Part shown: positions 17,874-26,974 of the stretch, one piece after another | How the letters are laid out: the number at the start of each line of letters is the position of its first letter | Numbering within the stretch: the first letter of the stretch is position 1 | Assembly (NCBI GenBank): GCA_019359045.1 | Contig: JAHHIA010000007.1 | Span: 248,001-312,000, forward strand | Source of the DNA: Scytolyngbya sp. HA4215-MV1 | GTDB lineage: Bacteria > Cyanobacteriota > Cyanobacteriia > Leptolyngbyales > Leptolyngbyaceae | Direction: 5' to 3' | Length of the DNA: 64,000 bases | Program-made: the position numbers and the translations under genes | The notes under the pieces: generated by a model | The model's input: the letters and a program-made list of their open reading frames with translations, nothing else | What the model was told of the DNA's origin: nothing | Databases searched by the model: none

Positions 17874-17982
17874 GAAGCACGTATCGATAAGTTCTCTGTG
17901 AACCAGTGCCAGTGGCTTTATTATAGCTAGGGATAAACTCAACCCTTTACGCCTATTCTACGGGCATTCTATTCATATCCTG

Positions 17983-18540
17983 GTGATTCGTGTGAATAAT
18001 TTCAACTCGCCGATTCCCTCCATGCCTTCTTATTGGCAGGCTCCTGATTTATCTCGTGCGGCTTTTGTAGCAACTAACGCCACAGTTGTGGGACAGGTAG
18101 AGGTGGGCAATGGAGCCAGTATTTGGTATGGGGCAGTGGTTCGAGGGGATGTGGAGCGAATTGTCATCGGCGATCGCTCCAATGTTCAGGATGGTGCGAT
18201 TTTGCACATGGATCTGGGGAAACCCACAATTTTGGAAGACCATGTGACGATCGGGCATCGGGCAGTCATTCATAGCGCCCATATTGAGCAGGGGTGCTTG
18301 ATCGGAATTGGCGCGATCGTCATGGCAGTGCGAGTGGGAGCGGGTAGCATTATTGGGGCGGGTTCCGTGGTGACCAAAGATGTGCCACCGCGATCGCTCA
18401 TGGTGGGGGTGCCTGCCCGTCTCGCCAGGGAGCTTTCGGACGAAGAAGTTGCTGACCTGATTGAACATGCCCGCCGCTATGAGCAGCTTGCTCTAGTTCA
18501 CGCCGGCAAGGGAACGAACTTAGGGTTTGTGAAGGATTGA
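17983..18540 (+). CDS. Gamma-carbonic-anhydrase-like (YrdA/PaaY) left-handed beta-helix protein
   Basis: A 185-residue protein built of hexapeptide repeats. Motifs: GNGASIWYGAVVRGDVERI, GDRSNVQDGAILHMD, VTIGHRAVIHSAHI and LIGIGAIVM. The His residues in ILHMD and GHRAVIHSA fit the three metal-binding His of gamma carbonic anhydrases, so a zinc or iron site is likely; enzymatic activity is often low or absent in this branch. It is shorter than the CcmM shell protein and has no RbcS-like repeats. The start may be the GTG at 17983 or the ATG at 18022 (MPSYWQAPDLS); the sequence does not settle it. Confidence 0.9.
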   Translation: MIRVNNFNSPIPSMPSYWQAPDLSRAAFVATNATVVGQVEVGNGASIWYGAVVRGDVERIVIGDRSNVQDGAILHMDLGKPTILEDHVTIGHRAVIHSAHIEQGCLIGIGAIVMAVRVGAGSIIGAGSVVTKDVPPRSLMVGVPARLARELSDEEVADLIEHARRYEQLALVHAGKGTNLGFVKD

Positions 18541-18615
18541 AATTGAAATGGAGGAAGCAGCGCCTCCTGCTACTTCCCAAGAGCGCATGAACCCCAGAAA
18601 GATTAGGAGGTCGGC

Positions 18616-18912
18616 TCAAAGACCAACTTCAGCCAGAAGCGTTTCTGTCTCTTGCCAGGTAAGGTCTTGCTGGAGATAGCGCGGCGTTTGGGGATTGTAA
18701 GGACCTTCCAGCCGATCGACACTGATAATCTTCGCGTTCTCCGGCAAAATTGGGACATCCGGGTCAAACGCAGTTGGACGCATCAAAGAACTCGAAAAGC
18801 CTTTGAAGATGGCAACTTGATCCAGCTCACCCTCAATCTCAGCCTTCACCAGGAGCATTTCTCTAGGGCGCTTGAGGGTGTATTGTTCAAGTCGAAATCC
18901 GGCAGAGGTCAT
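18616..18912 (-). CDS. Conserved cyanobacterial protein of unknown function
   Basis: A 98-residue protein whose sequence resembles a small family shared by cyanobacteria and plants, which I cannot name with certainty. Typical stretches are FRLEQYTLKRPREMLLV, VAIFKGFSSSLMRPTAFDPD and PILPENAKIISVDRLEGPY. It lies 6 bases downstream of the ycf34-like gene on the same strand, so the two are probably one transcript. It is soluble, with no signal peptide or membrane segment. Confidence 0.8.
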   Translation of the reverse strand: MTSAGFRLEQYTLKRPREMLLVKAEIEGELDQVAIFKGFSSSLMRPTAFDPDVPILPENAKIISVDRLEGPYNPQTPRYLQQDLTWQETETLLAEVGL

Positions 18913-18918
18913 GGTTCA

Positions 18919-19167
18919 CTAAGTTGGCACCAATTCATCGGGGCGGAGGCGTGCCCACTTATTTTTTTCTTCCTTGAAACTCAGGCAGCCTACCACATCC
19001 CATTCCATTTCAATCATCTCACCCTGGTTGCGAATATTGACATTAATGGTGGGTTCGATCGCTTCAAACGTGGGGGACTCGGTCAGATGCGCCTGTTGGT
19101 GCTGGGTTTCCACTGCATGATAGGTGGTGCAGCGGTCTACATATTGGCAGTGAATGCAAATACACAT
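18919..19167 (-). CDS. ycf34: Ycf34 family protein
   Basis: An 82-residue protein. It starts MCICIHCQYVDRCTTYHAVE, with Cys at 2, 4, 7 and 13 in the Ycf34 pattern, followed by PTINVNIR and EWDVVGC. Ycf34 is encoded in red-algal plastids and cyanobacteria; the Synechocystis protein has been linked to iron-sulfur binding and photosynthetic performance. It is followed after 6 bases by a second small conserved protein. The 279-bp gap to the CCA-type gene (19168-19446) shows no feature I can name. Confidence 0.93.
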   Translation of the reverse strand: MCICIHCQYVDRCTTYHAVETQHQQAHLTESPTFEAIEPTINVNIRNQGEMIEMEWDVVGCLSFKEEKNKWARLRPDELVPT

Positions 19168-19446
19168 GGCTTGTGGTCTCCTGCTAGCCAGAGGGAACTC
19201 TGGTGAGAACCTGCTTTTCTGCTACTCTAACTCAGGCAGATGATTTATTCATTACCTGATCAGTTGATTTTTATAGCAATCCGATTGGAAGATGAGCAAG
19301 AATTCCTGGAGAATCCTTGCTTACCAAGTCTCTCAATCTCATCGATGAGTTAGGACTGCGATAGGACTGTGTGTCGTCAACAGACAGCAACGGTAGGCTG
19401 AGGATAGGATGGGTAAACGCTGCTGGTAGTTGCCCAAAAAGGCGGA

Positions 19447-21012
19447 ATGGCATTGACGAATACAAAGCTTTTGGATTGGATAGATTTGAATCAAGGACTA
19501 GACTGGCGACACCTGATCGGGACAAAATCTTCAGCATTGTCTGCCGAAACTTGGCCCTTTAGCCTAGACTGGTTGCCCAAGTCGGCTTGCCTCGTTGGCG
19601 GAACCGTGCGAGATGCTTTGTTGGGACGATCGTCAGACTATTTGGATCTGGATTTTGTGTTGCCAGAGCAAGCAGTGGATACTGCCAAGGCGATCGCCCG
19701 TCACCATGGGGCTGGTTTTGTGTTGCTGGATGCGGAACGGCAAATTGCGCGAGTTGTCTTTGAGCAGGGAACCGCTGATTTTGCCCAGCAGGTGGGCGAA
19801 AGTTTGGAAATTGACTTGCAGCGACGGGATTTTACGGTGAATGCGATCGCCTATAATCCGCATACCAACGAATTAATCGATCCTTTGCAGGGGTATCTCG
19901 ACCTGCAAAAAGGATTGCTCCGCATGGTCTCTGCTGCCAATCTTAGGGAAGATCCTCTGCGGCTACTGCGTGCCTATCGCCAGGCGGCACAGCTCGGATT
20001 TGAGCTGGATGCCGAAACCCGACTAACCATTCGCCAACTTGCTCCCCTACTCAAACAAATCGCCGCCGAGCGAGTGCAATCGGAACTGGGCTATCTGCTG
20101 AGTACTCCCAACGGCACCCCCTGGCTCACCGCAGCCTGGGCAGATCAGCTATTACAAGACTGGTTTCCCCATGCTACGGCAGCAGGATTGGCACAAGTGG
20201 CAGAGATCGATCGGGCAGCCCATCGGCTGCGAGAAATCTATCCGGTTTTAGAGGCAGAATTGTATCGGCATATCCGTAATCTGCCCAAGGGTGGGCGAAC
20301 CTCCACGAGTGCAAGTTTTTCAGCCATGTCTGCGACGCCAGGCAAACCGATCTCTAAGGCACAGAAACGAGAGAAGGCGGTCAAAAATGGAGGTGCTGTT
20401 TTTAGCAATGGCGCAATTGATGCCAATCGCACTTCTGACCAACGGCATCATGAGCCATGCACCCTCCCCACACACACAATGACAACAGTGAAAGTCGGTC
20501 AAGAACCGAAGGCATCCGGTTCGGCACGAACCTGGTTAACCACTGCCAAGCTGGCAAGCCTGGTGGCTCCAGACTCGCAACAGGCAGAAGCAGACTTATG
20601 GCGACTGAAATATAGCCGAGTTGAGATCCAGGCAGTGAGTTCATTACTCAAGTTTTTGCCAGAGGTACGATCGTTTCGCGGTCTGGATGAAATTGCGCTG
20701 AGAGAGCAATACTTCCTTTTTCAAGGGATTGGGGTAATTTTTCCAGCGCTAACGCTGCTGGCGTTGGCGATCGGGACGCCCTTGTCTGTCATGGCTCCGC
20801 TCATCGATCGCTTCCTGGCTCCTGGCGATCCGGTTGCCCATCCGACACCTTTAATCACCGGACAACACTTAATGGCAGCCCTTAACCTGACACCAGGACC
20901 GCAAATTGGACAACTGCTGGCAAGTGTGCAACTGGCACAGGCAGAAGGCAAAATTGCTACGGCGACCGAGGCACTAGAGTTTGCTGCTCAGCTTTTGAAC
21001 CGAACCAGTTAA
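19447..21012 (+). CDS. CCA tRNA nucleotidyltransferase / poly(A) polymerase family protein
   Basis: A 521-residue nucleotidyltransferase. The core GGTVRDALLG starts near residue 51 and is followed by the metal-binding DYLDLDF, RRDFTVNAIAYN, LREDPLRLLRAYR and the RNA-binding ERVQSEL region. These define class II CCA-adding enzymes and bacterial poly(A) polymerases. Cyanobacteria can split CCA addition between separate C- and A-adding enzymes, so specificity is uncertain. An unusual Ser/Ala/Lys/Thr-rich insert of about 80 residues (roughly 282-365) interrupts the C-terminal half. The remainder then resumes with LWRLKYSRVEIQAVSSLLKF. The ATG at 19447 is used; a longer upstream start is not supported. 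Confidence 0.9.
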   Translation: MALTNTKLLDWIDLNQGLDWRHLIGTKSSALSAETWPFSLDWLPKSACLVGGTVRDALLGRSSDYLDLDFVLPEQAVDTAKAIARHHGAGFVLLDAERQIARVVFEQGTADFAQQVGESLEIDLQRRDFTVNAIAYNPHTNELIDPLQGYLDLQKGLLRMVSAANLREDPLRLLRAYRQAAQLGFELDAETRLTIRQLAPLLKQIAAERVQSELGYLLSTPNGTPWLTAAWADQLLQDWFPHATAAGLAQVAEIDRAAHRLREIYPVLEAELYRHIRNLPKGGRTSTSASFSAMSATPGKPISKAQKREKAVKNGGAVFSNGAIDANRTSDQRHHEPCTLPTHTMTTVKVGQEPKASGSARTWLTTAKLASLVAPDSQQAEADLWRLKYSRVEIQAVSSLLKFLPEVRSFRGLDEIALREQYFLFQGIGVIFPALTLLALAIGTPLSVMAPLIDRFLAPGDPVAHPTPLITGQHLMAALNLTPGPQIGQLLASVQLAQAEGKIATATEALEFAAQLLNRTS

Positions 21013-21020
21013 GTGAAACG

Positions 21021-21050
21021 AGGGCACAGGGATTGTTATCCCTGTGCCCT
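21021..21050. terminator. Perfect hairpin between convergent genes
   Basis: AGGGCACAGGGAT (21021-21033) and ATCCCTGTGCCCT (21038-21050) pair over all 13 bases around a TGTT loop. It lies just after the stop of the CCA-type gene and about 60 bases before the end of the convergent VWA gene, so it could end transcripts from both sides. There is no long T run; the sequence after it repeats GTGCCC. Confidence 0.7.
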
Positions 21051-21107
21051 GTGCCCTTGCGCCAGATTTAGATGTGAGCTGTGCAGAGTCATCTGCCAGA
21101 TTTATAT

Positions 21108-23384
21108 TTACCGAGGTAAATCATTGCTGGCACTTTCGTTCCCAGGCTTTTGTGCCACCAGGGTCTTGCATTGCTCCACAAGCCGGATAAACTCAGTACG
21201 GTAGCCTTCGGGATCTTTGCCCTTTGCCTGAGTGGCAAGTTTCAATACAGCGTCAAAGGTAGACTGACCTTTGAGATCGGAATCCCGCAACAACATGCCA
21301 TACATGGCGATCGCAGACGAAAACTTGAGATTACTGGAAGCAGAATCGGCAGAGACATCGCGATCGCGCACAGTTTGCGTAATCAACTGACTGGTCGCAT
21401 CTTTGGGATACTTGTAGCGCAGCTTCACCTGCATCAGTTCGTCTTCACTGGAAGCGGTGCCCGGTTGAGTTGCCTGATATTTCAACGGATCAACATCGGG
21501 CAACTTGACATCACTGGTCATCCCCGTGGGAATGATTTCGTATAGAGCGGTGACAGTGTGTCCTGAGCCGATTTCACCCGCATCCTTCGTGTCATCGTTA
21601 AAATCTTGGTCGCGCAGCAGTCGGTTTTCGTAGCCGAGCAGGCGATAAGCCTGGACTTTTGCCGGATTGAACTCCACCTGAATTTTGACATCTTTGGCAA
21701 TGGTGAAAAGAGTAGCGCGCAGGTCTTTCACCAGTACTTTCTTTGCCTCCAGCAGGGTATCGATGTAGGCGTAGTTGCCGTTGCCCTTGTCTGCCAAGAG
21801 TTCCATTTTGGAGTCCTTAGTGTTACCCGTGCCAAAGCCCAACACAGTCAGGAAAATGCCCCGATCTCGCTTTTGCTCAATCAACCGCAACAGTTCGCCA
21901 TCACTAGACACCCCGACGTTGAAGTCGCCATCGGTTGCCAAAATAACGCGATTGTTGCCGTCTTTCAAAAAGTTTTGTTGCGCCATTTTATACGCCAGTT
22001 CAATCCCTTCGCCCCCAGCGGTTGAGCCACCCGATTCTAGTTGGTCGATCGCCTGGATGATTTTGGCTTTTTGGTTGCCTGGTGTCGGAGGTAACACTAA
22101 CCCCGCATTGCCCGCATACACCACCAGCGTCACCCGATCTTGCGCTGAAAGTTGGTTGACCAACATACAGAGGGATTGCTTCACCAGGGGCAGTTTGTTG
22201 GGGTAGCCCATGGAGCCGGAGACATCCACCAAAAACACCAAATTGCTGGGTTGCAGCGTTTGCAATTCTTTGCCCTTCAAGCCAATTTGCACCAGCTTGT
22301 GTTTGGGATTCCAGGCAGCAGCAGCCACTTCCGTGGTGACGGAGAATGGCTCATTGCCTTTGGGTTGAGGATAGTCGTAGGGAAAATAGTTGATCAGTTC
22401 TTCAATTCGCACTGCGTCTTTGGGAGGCAGTTGTCCCTGAGCGAGAAAGCGACGCACGTTGCTGTAGGATGCCGTGTCTACATCGATCGAAAAAGTAGAC
22501 AGCGGTGTGGACAACGGTCGCTGAAAGGGATTTTCGTCAATGGGGTTGTAGCCTTCCGTGTTGAAGGTGCCGGGGGGATTGATGCGCTCACTCGGAGAAA
22601 GTCCACCGGGATAAGGCTGGCTCACCGCAGGTGCAGTAATAGGCATGGCTGTGCGGGTGCCTGCTCCGCCGGTGCGACCATCCATACTCATGGGGCGTTT
22701 AACTGCACGGCTGGGAAGCTGGGAGGCAGGCAGAACATTCCCTGATGTCGGTGCGCCTATATTTGGATTAGTGATAGGAGAAGGTTGGTTGGACTGCTCA
22801 GTGCTAAGGGTGTCTAACGCATCAATTTCGGCTGGAAGAGTAGTCAGTTCACGAGTATAGAGACCACTTAAGGTTTGCAAAACAATCAAGTCAGCTCTGG
22901 CGATCGTCGTTTTCTGAGCGGTCACTTGTTGGTTGAGTTGTTCCAGGACACCACTCAGTGTCGTCGCAAATTCTGCTTCAGTCAGGGGACGATCGCTCCG
23001 AAGACTTTCAGGCATTGGCAGGCGATACCGCTGAATCACAGTCGTCAACGCCTGCACATGATTTTCTAATTTCTGTGCCGTAAGTTTCTGTTGCAGTTCT
23101 GCTAAAAGCTGCTCTTGGGCAGTCTCAAATTCGTAGCGAGTGATGGGACGATCGCCGAGCCCCTCAGGGTTGGCAATCCTATATTTTTGTAGCCAAAATC
23201 GGATCGCCTGAATGTCGCGATCGTTGGATTGCAACACTTCAGTGCCCCGGCAAACGGACGTAGCAGTAGGATCAGGACGATGCGCCTGCGCTGCAAGGGG
23301 TACCAGCGACCCGGAAGTCACCAGCAGGGTCATTACCAGATAGCCGAAACGCCGCAGGGAAAGCAATTGTAAAGAATAGGACAT
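21108..23384 (-). CDS. Exported von Willebrand factor A protein (YfbK-like)
   Basis: A 758-residue protein. A signal peptide (residues about 10-34, ending LAAQAHRP) is followed by two short repeats with RPITRYEFETA and RPLTEAEFATT, the pattern of degenerate SLH-type modules. A Pro/Ser/Gly linker comes next. Then the YfbK-type part appears: NPFQRPLSTPLSTFSIDVDTAS, then the VWA domain with the MIDAS motif DVSGSM near residue 389 and ATDGDFNVG, and a C-terminal DUF3520-like region. The VWA fold binds a metal ion and protein ligands. It is probably periplasmic or attached to the cell surface; its partner is unknown. It follows the repeat protein gene on the same strand but is separated from it by a terminator-like hairpin. 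Confidence 0.92.
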   Translation of the reverse strand: MSYSLQLLSLRRFGYLVMTLLVTSGSLVPLAAQAHRPDPTATSVCRGTEVLQSNDRDIQAIRFWLQKYRIANPEGLGDRPITRYEFETAQEQLLAELQQKLTAQKLENHVQALTTVIQRYRLPMPESLRSDRPLTEAEFATTLSGVLEQLNQQVTAQKTTIARADLIVLQTLSGLYTRELTTLPAEIDALDTLSTEQSNQPSPITNPNIGAPTSGNVLPASQLPSRAVKRPMSMDGRTGGAGTRTAMPITAPAVSQPYPGGLSPSERINPPGTFNTEGYNPIDENPFQRPLSTPLSTFSIDVDTASYSNVRRFLAQGQLPPKDAVRIEELINYFPYDYPQPKGNEPFSVTTEVAAAAWNPKHKLVQIGLKGKELQTLQPSNLVFLVDVSGSMGYPNKLPLVKQSLCMLVNQLSAQDRVTLVVYAGNAGLVLPPTPGNQKAKIIQAIDQLESGGSTAGGEGIELAYKMAQQNFLKDGNNRVILATDGDFNVGVSSDGELLRLIEQKRDRGIFLTVLGFGTGNTKDSKMELLADKGNGNYAYIDTLLEAKKVLVKDLRATLFTIAKDVKIQVEFNPAKVQAYRLLGYENRLLRDQDFNDDTKDAGEIGSGHTVTALYEIIPTGMTSDVKLPDVDPLKYQATQPGTASSEDELMQVKLRYKYPKDATSQLITQTVRDRDVSADSASSNLKFSSAIAMYGMLLRDSDLKGQSTFDAVLKLATQAKGKDPEGYRTEFIRLVEQCKTLVAQKPGNESASNDLPR

Positions 23385-23767
23385 GGACTCAACTCCCAGA
23401 CCGGATAGTGGGTCGATTCTAATCGGTTGTTGAGGGGATCGTCCTTATTTGTTGCAGAAAAGGTAACGGAGCAGGGAAGGGAAGGGGATGATTTTTTTAA
23501 CCGGAGAAAGGCGATCGTCGAACAAGAATTTGAATTCGACGATCTCGCCAAAATCTTATCTTGCGACTCTTAGATAATTGCCTATAGACTAGGAACCCCA
23601 AATATAGCAGTCCTAAATCATTTGTGAATGAGAAAGGCTGTGTGAAAAAGAGTTCCACAGGAACTCTTTTTCACAATCCAGATAGGATCGCTATATCACT
23701 GGTCGGATAGTTTTTCGTTCAAGTCGTACAAAATCTAAAGTCTCAAGTCTAAAATCTCCAAGTCAAA
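23385..23767. promoter_or_regulatory. 383-bp gap upstream of the VWA gene
   Basis: Contains the strong hairpin at 23641-23675 (listed separately) and, next to the upstream gene, short near-repeats of AAGTCTAAAATCT around 23725-23760. The VWA promoter should lie between the hairpin and 23385. No coding frame of note was seen. Confidence 0.4.
23641..23675 (-). terminator. 16-bp perfect hairpin, likely terminator of the repeat-protein gene
   Basis: TGTGAAAAAGAGTTCC (23641-23656) pairs completely with GGAACTCTTTTTCACA (23660-23675) around an ACA loop. It lies about 90 bases after the stop of the minus-strand gene at 23768. The T-rich part lies inside the stem, so it could act in either direction. 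It separates that gene from the VWA gene. Confidence 0.7.
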
Positions 23768-24937
23768 TTATTTGACAATACAGACTCCACCGAGGGAAAT
23801 GGTGCAATCGGGAGCAGGTTGTTTGGCGGGTTCCAGTTTTTGGGTCTGGTTATTGTAGGTGTACTCGCCTGCCACAATGACTCGGTTGGGGTTGGCGCAG
23901 TAGACATACTTTTGGGCGGATTGGGGATCGGTAAAAGAAACAACGACCAGGGAGCTACGGGCAGCCGGGCAACCATCCAGAACACGCAATCCATAATCGT
24001 CTTGTAGGAGTTGTCGGCGGGGATCGGGAGCTGTAGATGGGCTAGAAGTTGGGGTTGGCGTTGGCGTTGGTGTGGGGTTGGTGGCAGTAGTGGCATCGAT
24101 CGGCTTCAGTTCATCGGCAGCGATATCGTAACGATAAGCCCCCGCTTTGACAAAGCGAGTCGGATTGGCACAGTAAGTGTAGTCTTTCCCATCCTGAGGC
24201 TCCTTCACAGTGATTTGAACCGTGGCAGTGCCAGCAGGAGGACATTGATCCAGCAAGGTCAGTTGAAGGCGTTGTGCCAAAAGCTCTCGGCGATTATCTA
24301 CAGGTTTGATGCTAGAGGTTGCTGCATCGTAGATGTAAACACCTGCTTCGATATCTCGCGTGCAGCGTTCATCCGTACCGATTTTGATCTTTGCAACATT
24401 GGGCACACCGCAGCCTATGATGTTGAGTCGAAGTACGTCTTTCATCACCTGGTCTGCCTGGTTTGCTTGGGAGGGTGCAGAGCTTGTAGCGCTAGATAAG
24501 CCCACCAGGGAGATGCTGTATCTGCCACGGGTGTTGCTTTGTCCCAAGACCAGCAATTTATGGGTGCCAGTGAGGGCGGCGCGATATTTTAACAAACCAC
24601 GAGTGGCATCGTAAGCCACTTGCTTTCCTTTGGGATCAAATAAAACCAGGATAGGTTTGAGAGTACTGCCATCTTCCACATCAATGGCGATCGTCAGATT
24701 GTTACCAGCCTGAGCTGAAAAAAGGTATTCTTCGCCTCGAGCAGATTGGGTCGGAGCACCACTGAGCGACGGGTTCTTAAAGCGGTAGGTAGGCGAATTA
24801 GTTTGGACAAAACCATCGACGTTGTCACCATTTTTTAGGGTAACGGCTGTCCAAGCACCATTGGCGATCGTACCGACCATCATCCCTGCAATGGCGATCG
24901 TGGCTGTTAACCGCTTAAGAAACTGACGTTGGGTCAT
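23768..24937 (-). CDS. Exported protein with a PPC-like domain and three tandem repeats
   Basis: From the ATG at 24937 (GGAG site about 11 bases upstream) the product has 389 residues; the longer open frame to 25120 adds non-signal sequence and is rejected. A signal peptide (MTQRQFLKRLTATIAIAGMM) is followed by a PPC-like beta domain (EEYLFSAQAGNNLTIAIDVE ... GTHKLLVLGQSNTRGRYSISL). Three related modules of about 60 residues come next. The second and third contain YTYCANPTRFVKAGAYRYD and YVYCANPNRVIVAGEYTYN; the first has CTRDIEAGVYIYD. Each also has an earlier Cys (IGC, DQC, DGC), so one disulfide per module is plausible. A Thr-Pro repeat links modules two and three. Function unknown; periplasmic or extracellular. 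Confidence 0.8.
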   Translation of the reverse strand: MTQRQFLKRLTATIAIAGMMVGTIANGAWTAVTLKNGDNVDGFVQTNSPTYRFKNPSLSGAPTQSARGEEYLFSAQAGNNLTIAIDVEDGSTLKPILVLFDPKGKQVAYDATRGLLKYRAALTGTHKLLVLGQSNTRGRYSISLVGLSSATSSAPSQANQADQVMKDVLRLNIIGCGVPNVAKIKIGTDERCTRDIEAGVYIYDAATSSIKPVDNRRELLAQRLQLTLLDQCPPAGTATVQITVKEPQDGKDYTYCANPTRFVKAGAYRYDIAADELKPIDATTATNPTPTPTPTPTSSPSTAPDPRRQLLQDDYGLRVLDGCPAARSSLVVVSFTDPQSAQKYVYCANPNRVIVAGEYTYNNQTQKLEPAKQPAPDCTISLGGVCIVK

Positions 24938-25311
24938 AAATTCTATATCTCCTAGAGCACTTCTCGTACAACATTTGCCACGGGTTCCATCATGCTGATT
25001 CAGTCCACAAAATCGATCGGTGTAGACCATGAACCCGATAGAAACTCCCTTCAGGGACGCAAGAAATTTGTCTAAAGTTTCAGTTGACATCCCTCCGTAT
25101 TCAGGTTCCCATGTTCCCATGCCGTTTCATCCCTCTTCCGCTGCGGTCGTGGATAAAAGAAGGCAATGGGATTGTTCCTCAGAAGTCTTAAAATGAGTAG
25201 GAGCAAAAATTGGTGCAAGTTCAGCACAGGCAACTGGCTGCTTAAGTAGGGATACATCAATTCTGATAGCCAGATTTTGAAATAATGATTTCTGCGAGTT
25301 GATTTTAATTC
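24938..25311. promoter_or_regulatory. 374-bp divergent gap between the repeat protein and the bilin lyase gene
   Basis: Holds the promoters of two divergent genes. Minus-strand frames are open through part of it (to 25120 and 25389) but look unlike proteins. No clear promoter, operator or RNA was identified. Confidence 0.35.
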
Positions 25312-25863
25312 ATGGATATTGTCGAATTCTTTCAGTTGAGTGTGGGCAAGTGGTTTTCTCAACGAACCAGTCATCAATTTGCTCTGCAAAAGCAGGAAAA
25401 TGGGAAATCAGAGCTGGTGATTGAAGCGATCGACCGACTGAGTTCATCCGTAGTACAATCGTGCGAACAAGCACAAATAGACCCGCAACTTGCTCTTTGT
25501 GCCGTCAAGATTACCTGGACAGGGTCGGTTGAGCAAACCGCAAAGCAACAAACAGGGGGCACTCTGCTAGTGGCGATCGCCAACTCCAGCGATCCCCAAA
25601 CCGGAAAACTGTTGAAAAGCGCTGGAGCTGGACAGGCACCTGCTATTGGGCGCTACATCATGAGTCGTAATGATGAATTGACCCTAGTTATCGAAAACGA
25701 CACGCTTTACTCTGAAGAACGACTCTGGTTTGAAAGCCCGAACGTGCGTCTGCGCCACAGTATTTTGAAGCAAGCCAGCGGTTTCAGCACGGCAGCGTTT
25801 TGTTCTGAGATTCGGATGGGGGTGACCAAGTCTTCTCAGCCAAGCAGTCCTCCTACAATCTAG
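25312..25863 (+). CDS. cpcS: Phycobiliprotein lyase, CpcS/CpeS family
   Basis: A 183-residue protein. The start MDIVEFFQLSVGKWFSQRTS and the middle DELTLVIEND...YSEERLWFESPNVRLRHSI are characteristic of CpcS/CpeS lyases, which attach phycocyanobilin to Cys84-type sites of phycobiliprotein beta and allophycocyanin subunits. The fold is a lipocalin-like barrel. No bilin or phycobiliprotein genes are adjacent. Its end overlaps the convergent downstream gene by 4 bases. Whether it is CpcS, CpcU or another subtype cannot be settled here. Confidence 0.93.
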   Translation: MDIVEFFQLSVGKWFSQRTSHQFALQKQENGKSELVIEAIDRLSSSVVQSCEQAQIDPQLALCAVKITWTGSVEQTAKQQTGGTLLVAIANSSDPQTGKLLKSAGAGQAPAIGRYIMSRNDELTLVIENDTLYSEERLWFESPNVRLRHSILKQASGFSTAAFCSEIRMGVTKSSQPSSPPTI

Positions 25864-26825
25864 GACGGGTCCGATCGGGTTGCTTCAGTCTCGACTTCAA
25901 CCCCAGGTTTTCGTGGAGGAGAAAAATCTGCGATTTGAGCATCGGGCGTTGTTTGTAGATGAACAGAGCGATGGCTGACATTCAGCCAAAACCATTTTGC
26001 CAGATAAAATCGTGGATGAAGGCGTCGATCCTCGATGTCAAATTGAGGCACAAGGTCTTGATAGGTGAGGACAGTAATCCCCGTCAACGCTGCTTTTGGA
26101 TTGAAGGGAGCAGCCAAGGTGCCCAAACGGGGAGATGCTGCGGCTTCAACTGGAGGATGTGTAATGACATTCTCAGCATCTCTGGAAGCAAGGATCTGGC
26201 TTGATTCAGTTCTTGATGCTGCATGGGTTAGCAATGGGTCCGAAGCTGCAGGTTCGACGGCTATTAAACGAGCATTGGTCAATGCTCCCCGCAAATAGGA
26301 CGGCATATCGGGCAAAACCGGTAACTGAAGAACAGGATGCCGCGAGACTCTTGTTGTCTCGATCGGGGCAATGGCTGGAGGATCTGCTTTGTCACGCTCT
26401 GCCGTGGGAGTTGGAATCGGCAACTCATTGGTTGCAGGCACCAGACTAGCGATCGCGGGCGGCGGCGCATGAGGCGAAAGCGGTTCCGTCAGCAAGGGGG
26501 CAGAATGTGCATAACCACTCAAATTGCGGGGCAACTTGTGACATACCAATCGCTCAAAATCATGATTGTAGTGAGGGAATGACTTGCCTCGCCGCTGCCA
26601 TAACATCAAAATTTGCTCCACTGAAACCGCCTTATATCGTCCCTGATAGAGCGCTTCGATCGCAGCATTTCTAACCCATATGGTAGGGTAAGTCGTTAAC
26701 CATTGGATAACCAGACGATCAGCCGCATGACTCCCCAAATCAAAACTGTAGTGAGTCAACAGTGCGACTACTTCTGCGATCGTGGCTTTGACTTGTTCTG
26801 TCGCTTCTTTCGCCTGTTCTGTCAT
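25860..26825 (-). CDS. Conserved cyanobacterial hypothetical protein
   Basis: From the ATG at 26825 the product has 321 residues; the open frame continues 15 codons further to 26870. The N-terminal 100 residues are helical (KATIAEVVALLTHYSFDLG, then RLVIQWLTTYPTIWVRNAAIEALYQGRYKAVSVEQIL). The middle is Pro/Ala-rich and variable. The C-terminus has DIEDRRLHPRFYLAKWFWLN. No membrane segment or catalytic motif is seen. I do not recognise a named family. The HEAT-like start could be a scaffold; that is only a guess. Confidence 0.75.
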   Translation of the reverse strand: MTEQAKEATEQVKATIAEVVALLTHYSFDLGSHAADRLVIQWLTTYPTIWVRNAAIEALYQGRYKAVSVEQILMLWQRRGKSFPHYNHDFERLVCHKLPRNLSGYAHSAPLLTEPLSPHAPPPAIASLVPATNELPIPTPTAERDKADPPAIAPIETTRVSRHPVLQLPVLPDMPSYLRGALTNARLIAVEPAASDPLLTHAASRTESSQILASRDAENVITHPPVEAAASPRLGTLAAPFNPKAALTGITVLTYQDLVPQFDIEDRRLHPRFYLAKWFWLNVSHRSVHLQTTPDAQIADFSPPRKPGVEVETEATRSDPS

Positions 26826-26974
26826 AAGTCCCTGGTGCAGCTGACTTTCCAGCAGAATAACGCAGGACATCCATACGTAACTTCATCTTATGCTGATACT
26901 CAGTGAGTATTGTTGTGCTCTGGGATTAGGACAAATGACTTTAGACGGTTGAACCGTGACTCATTCAACGTTCA

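Noticed and set aside
18649-19206. 184-codon plus-strand frame across the ycf34 gene pair
   Set aside because: Antisense to two recognised conserved genes and lacks any motif.
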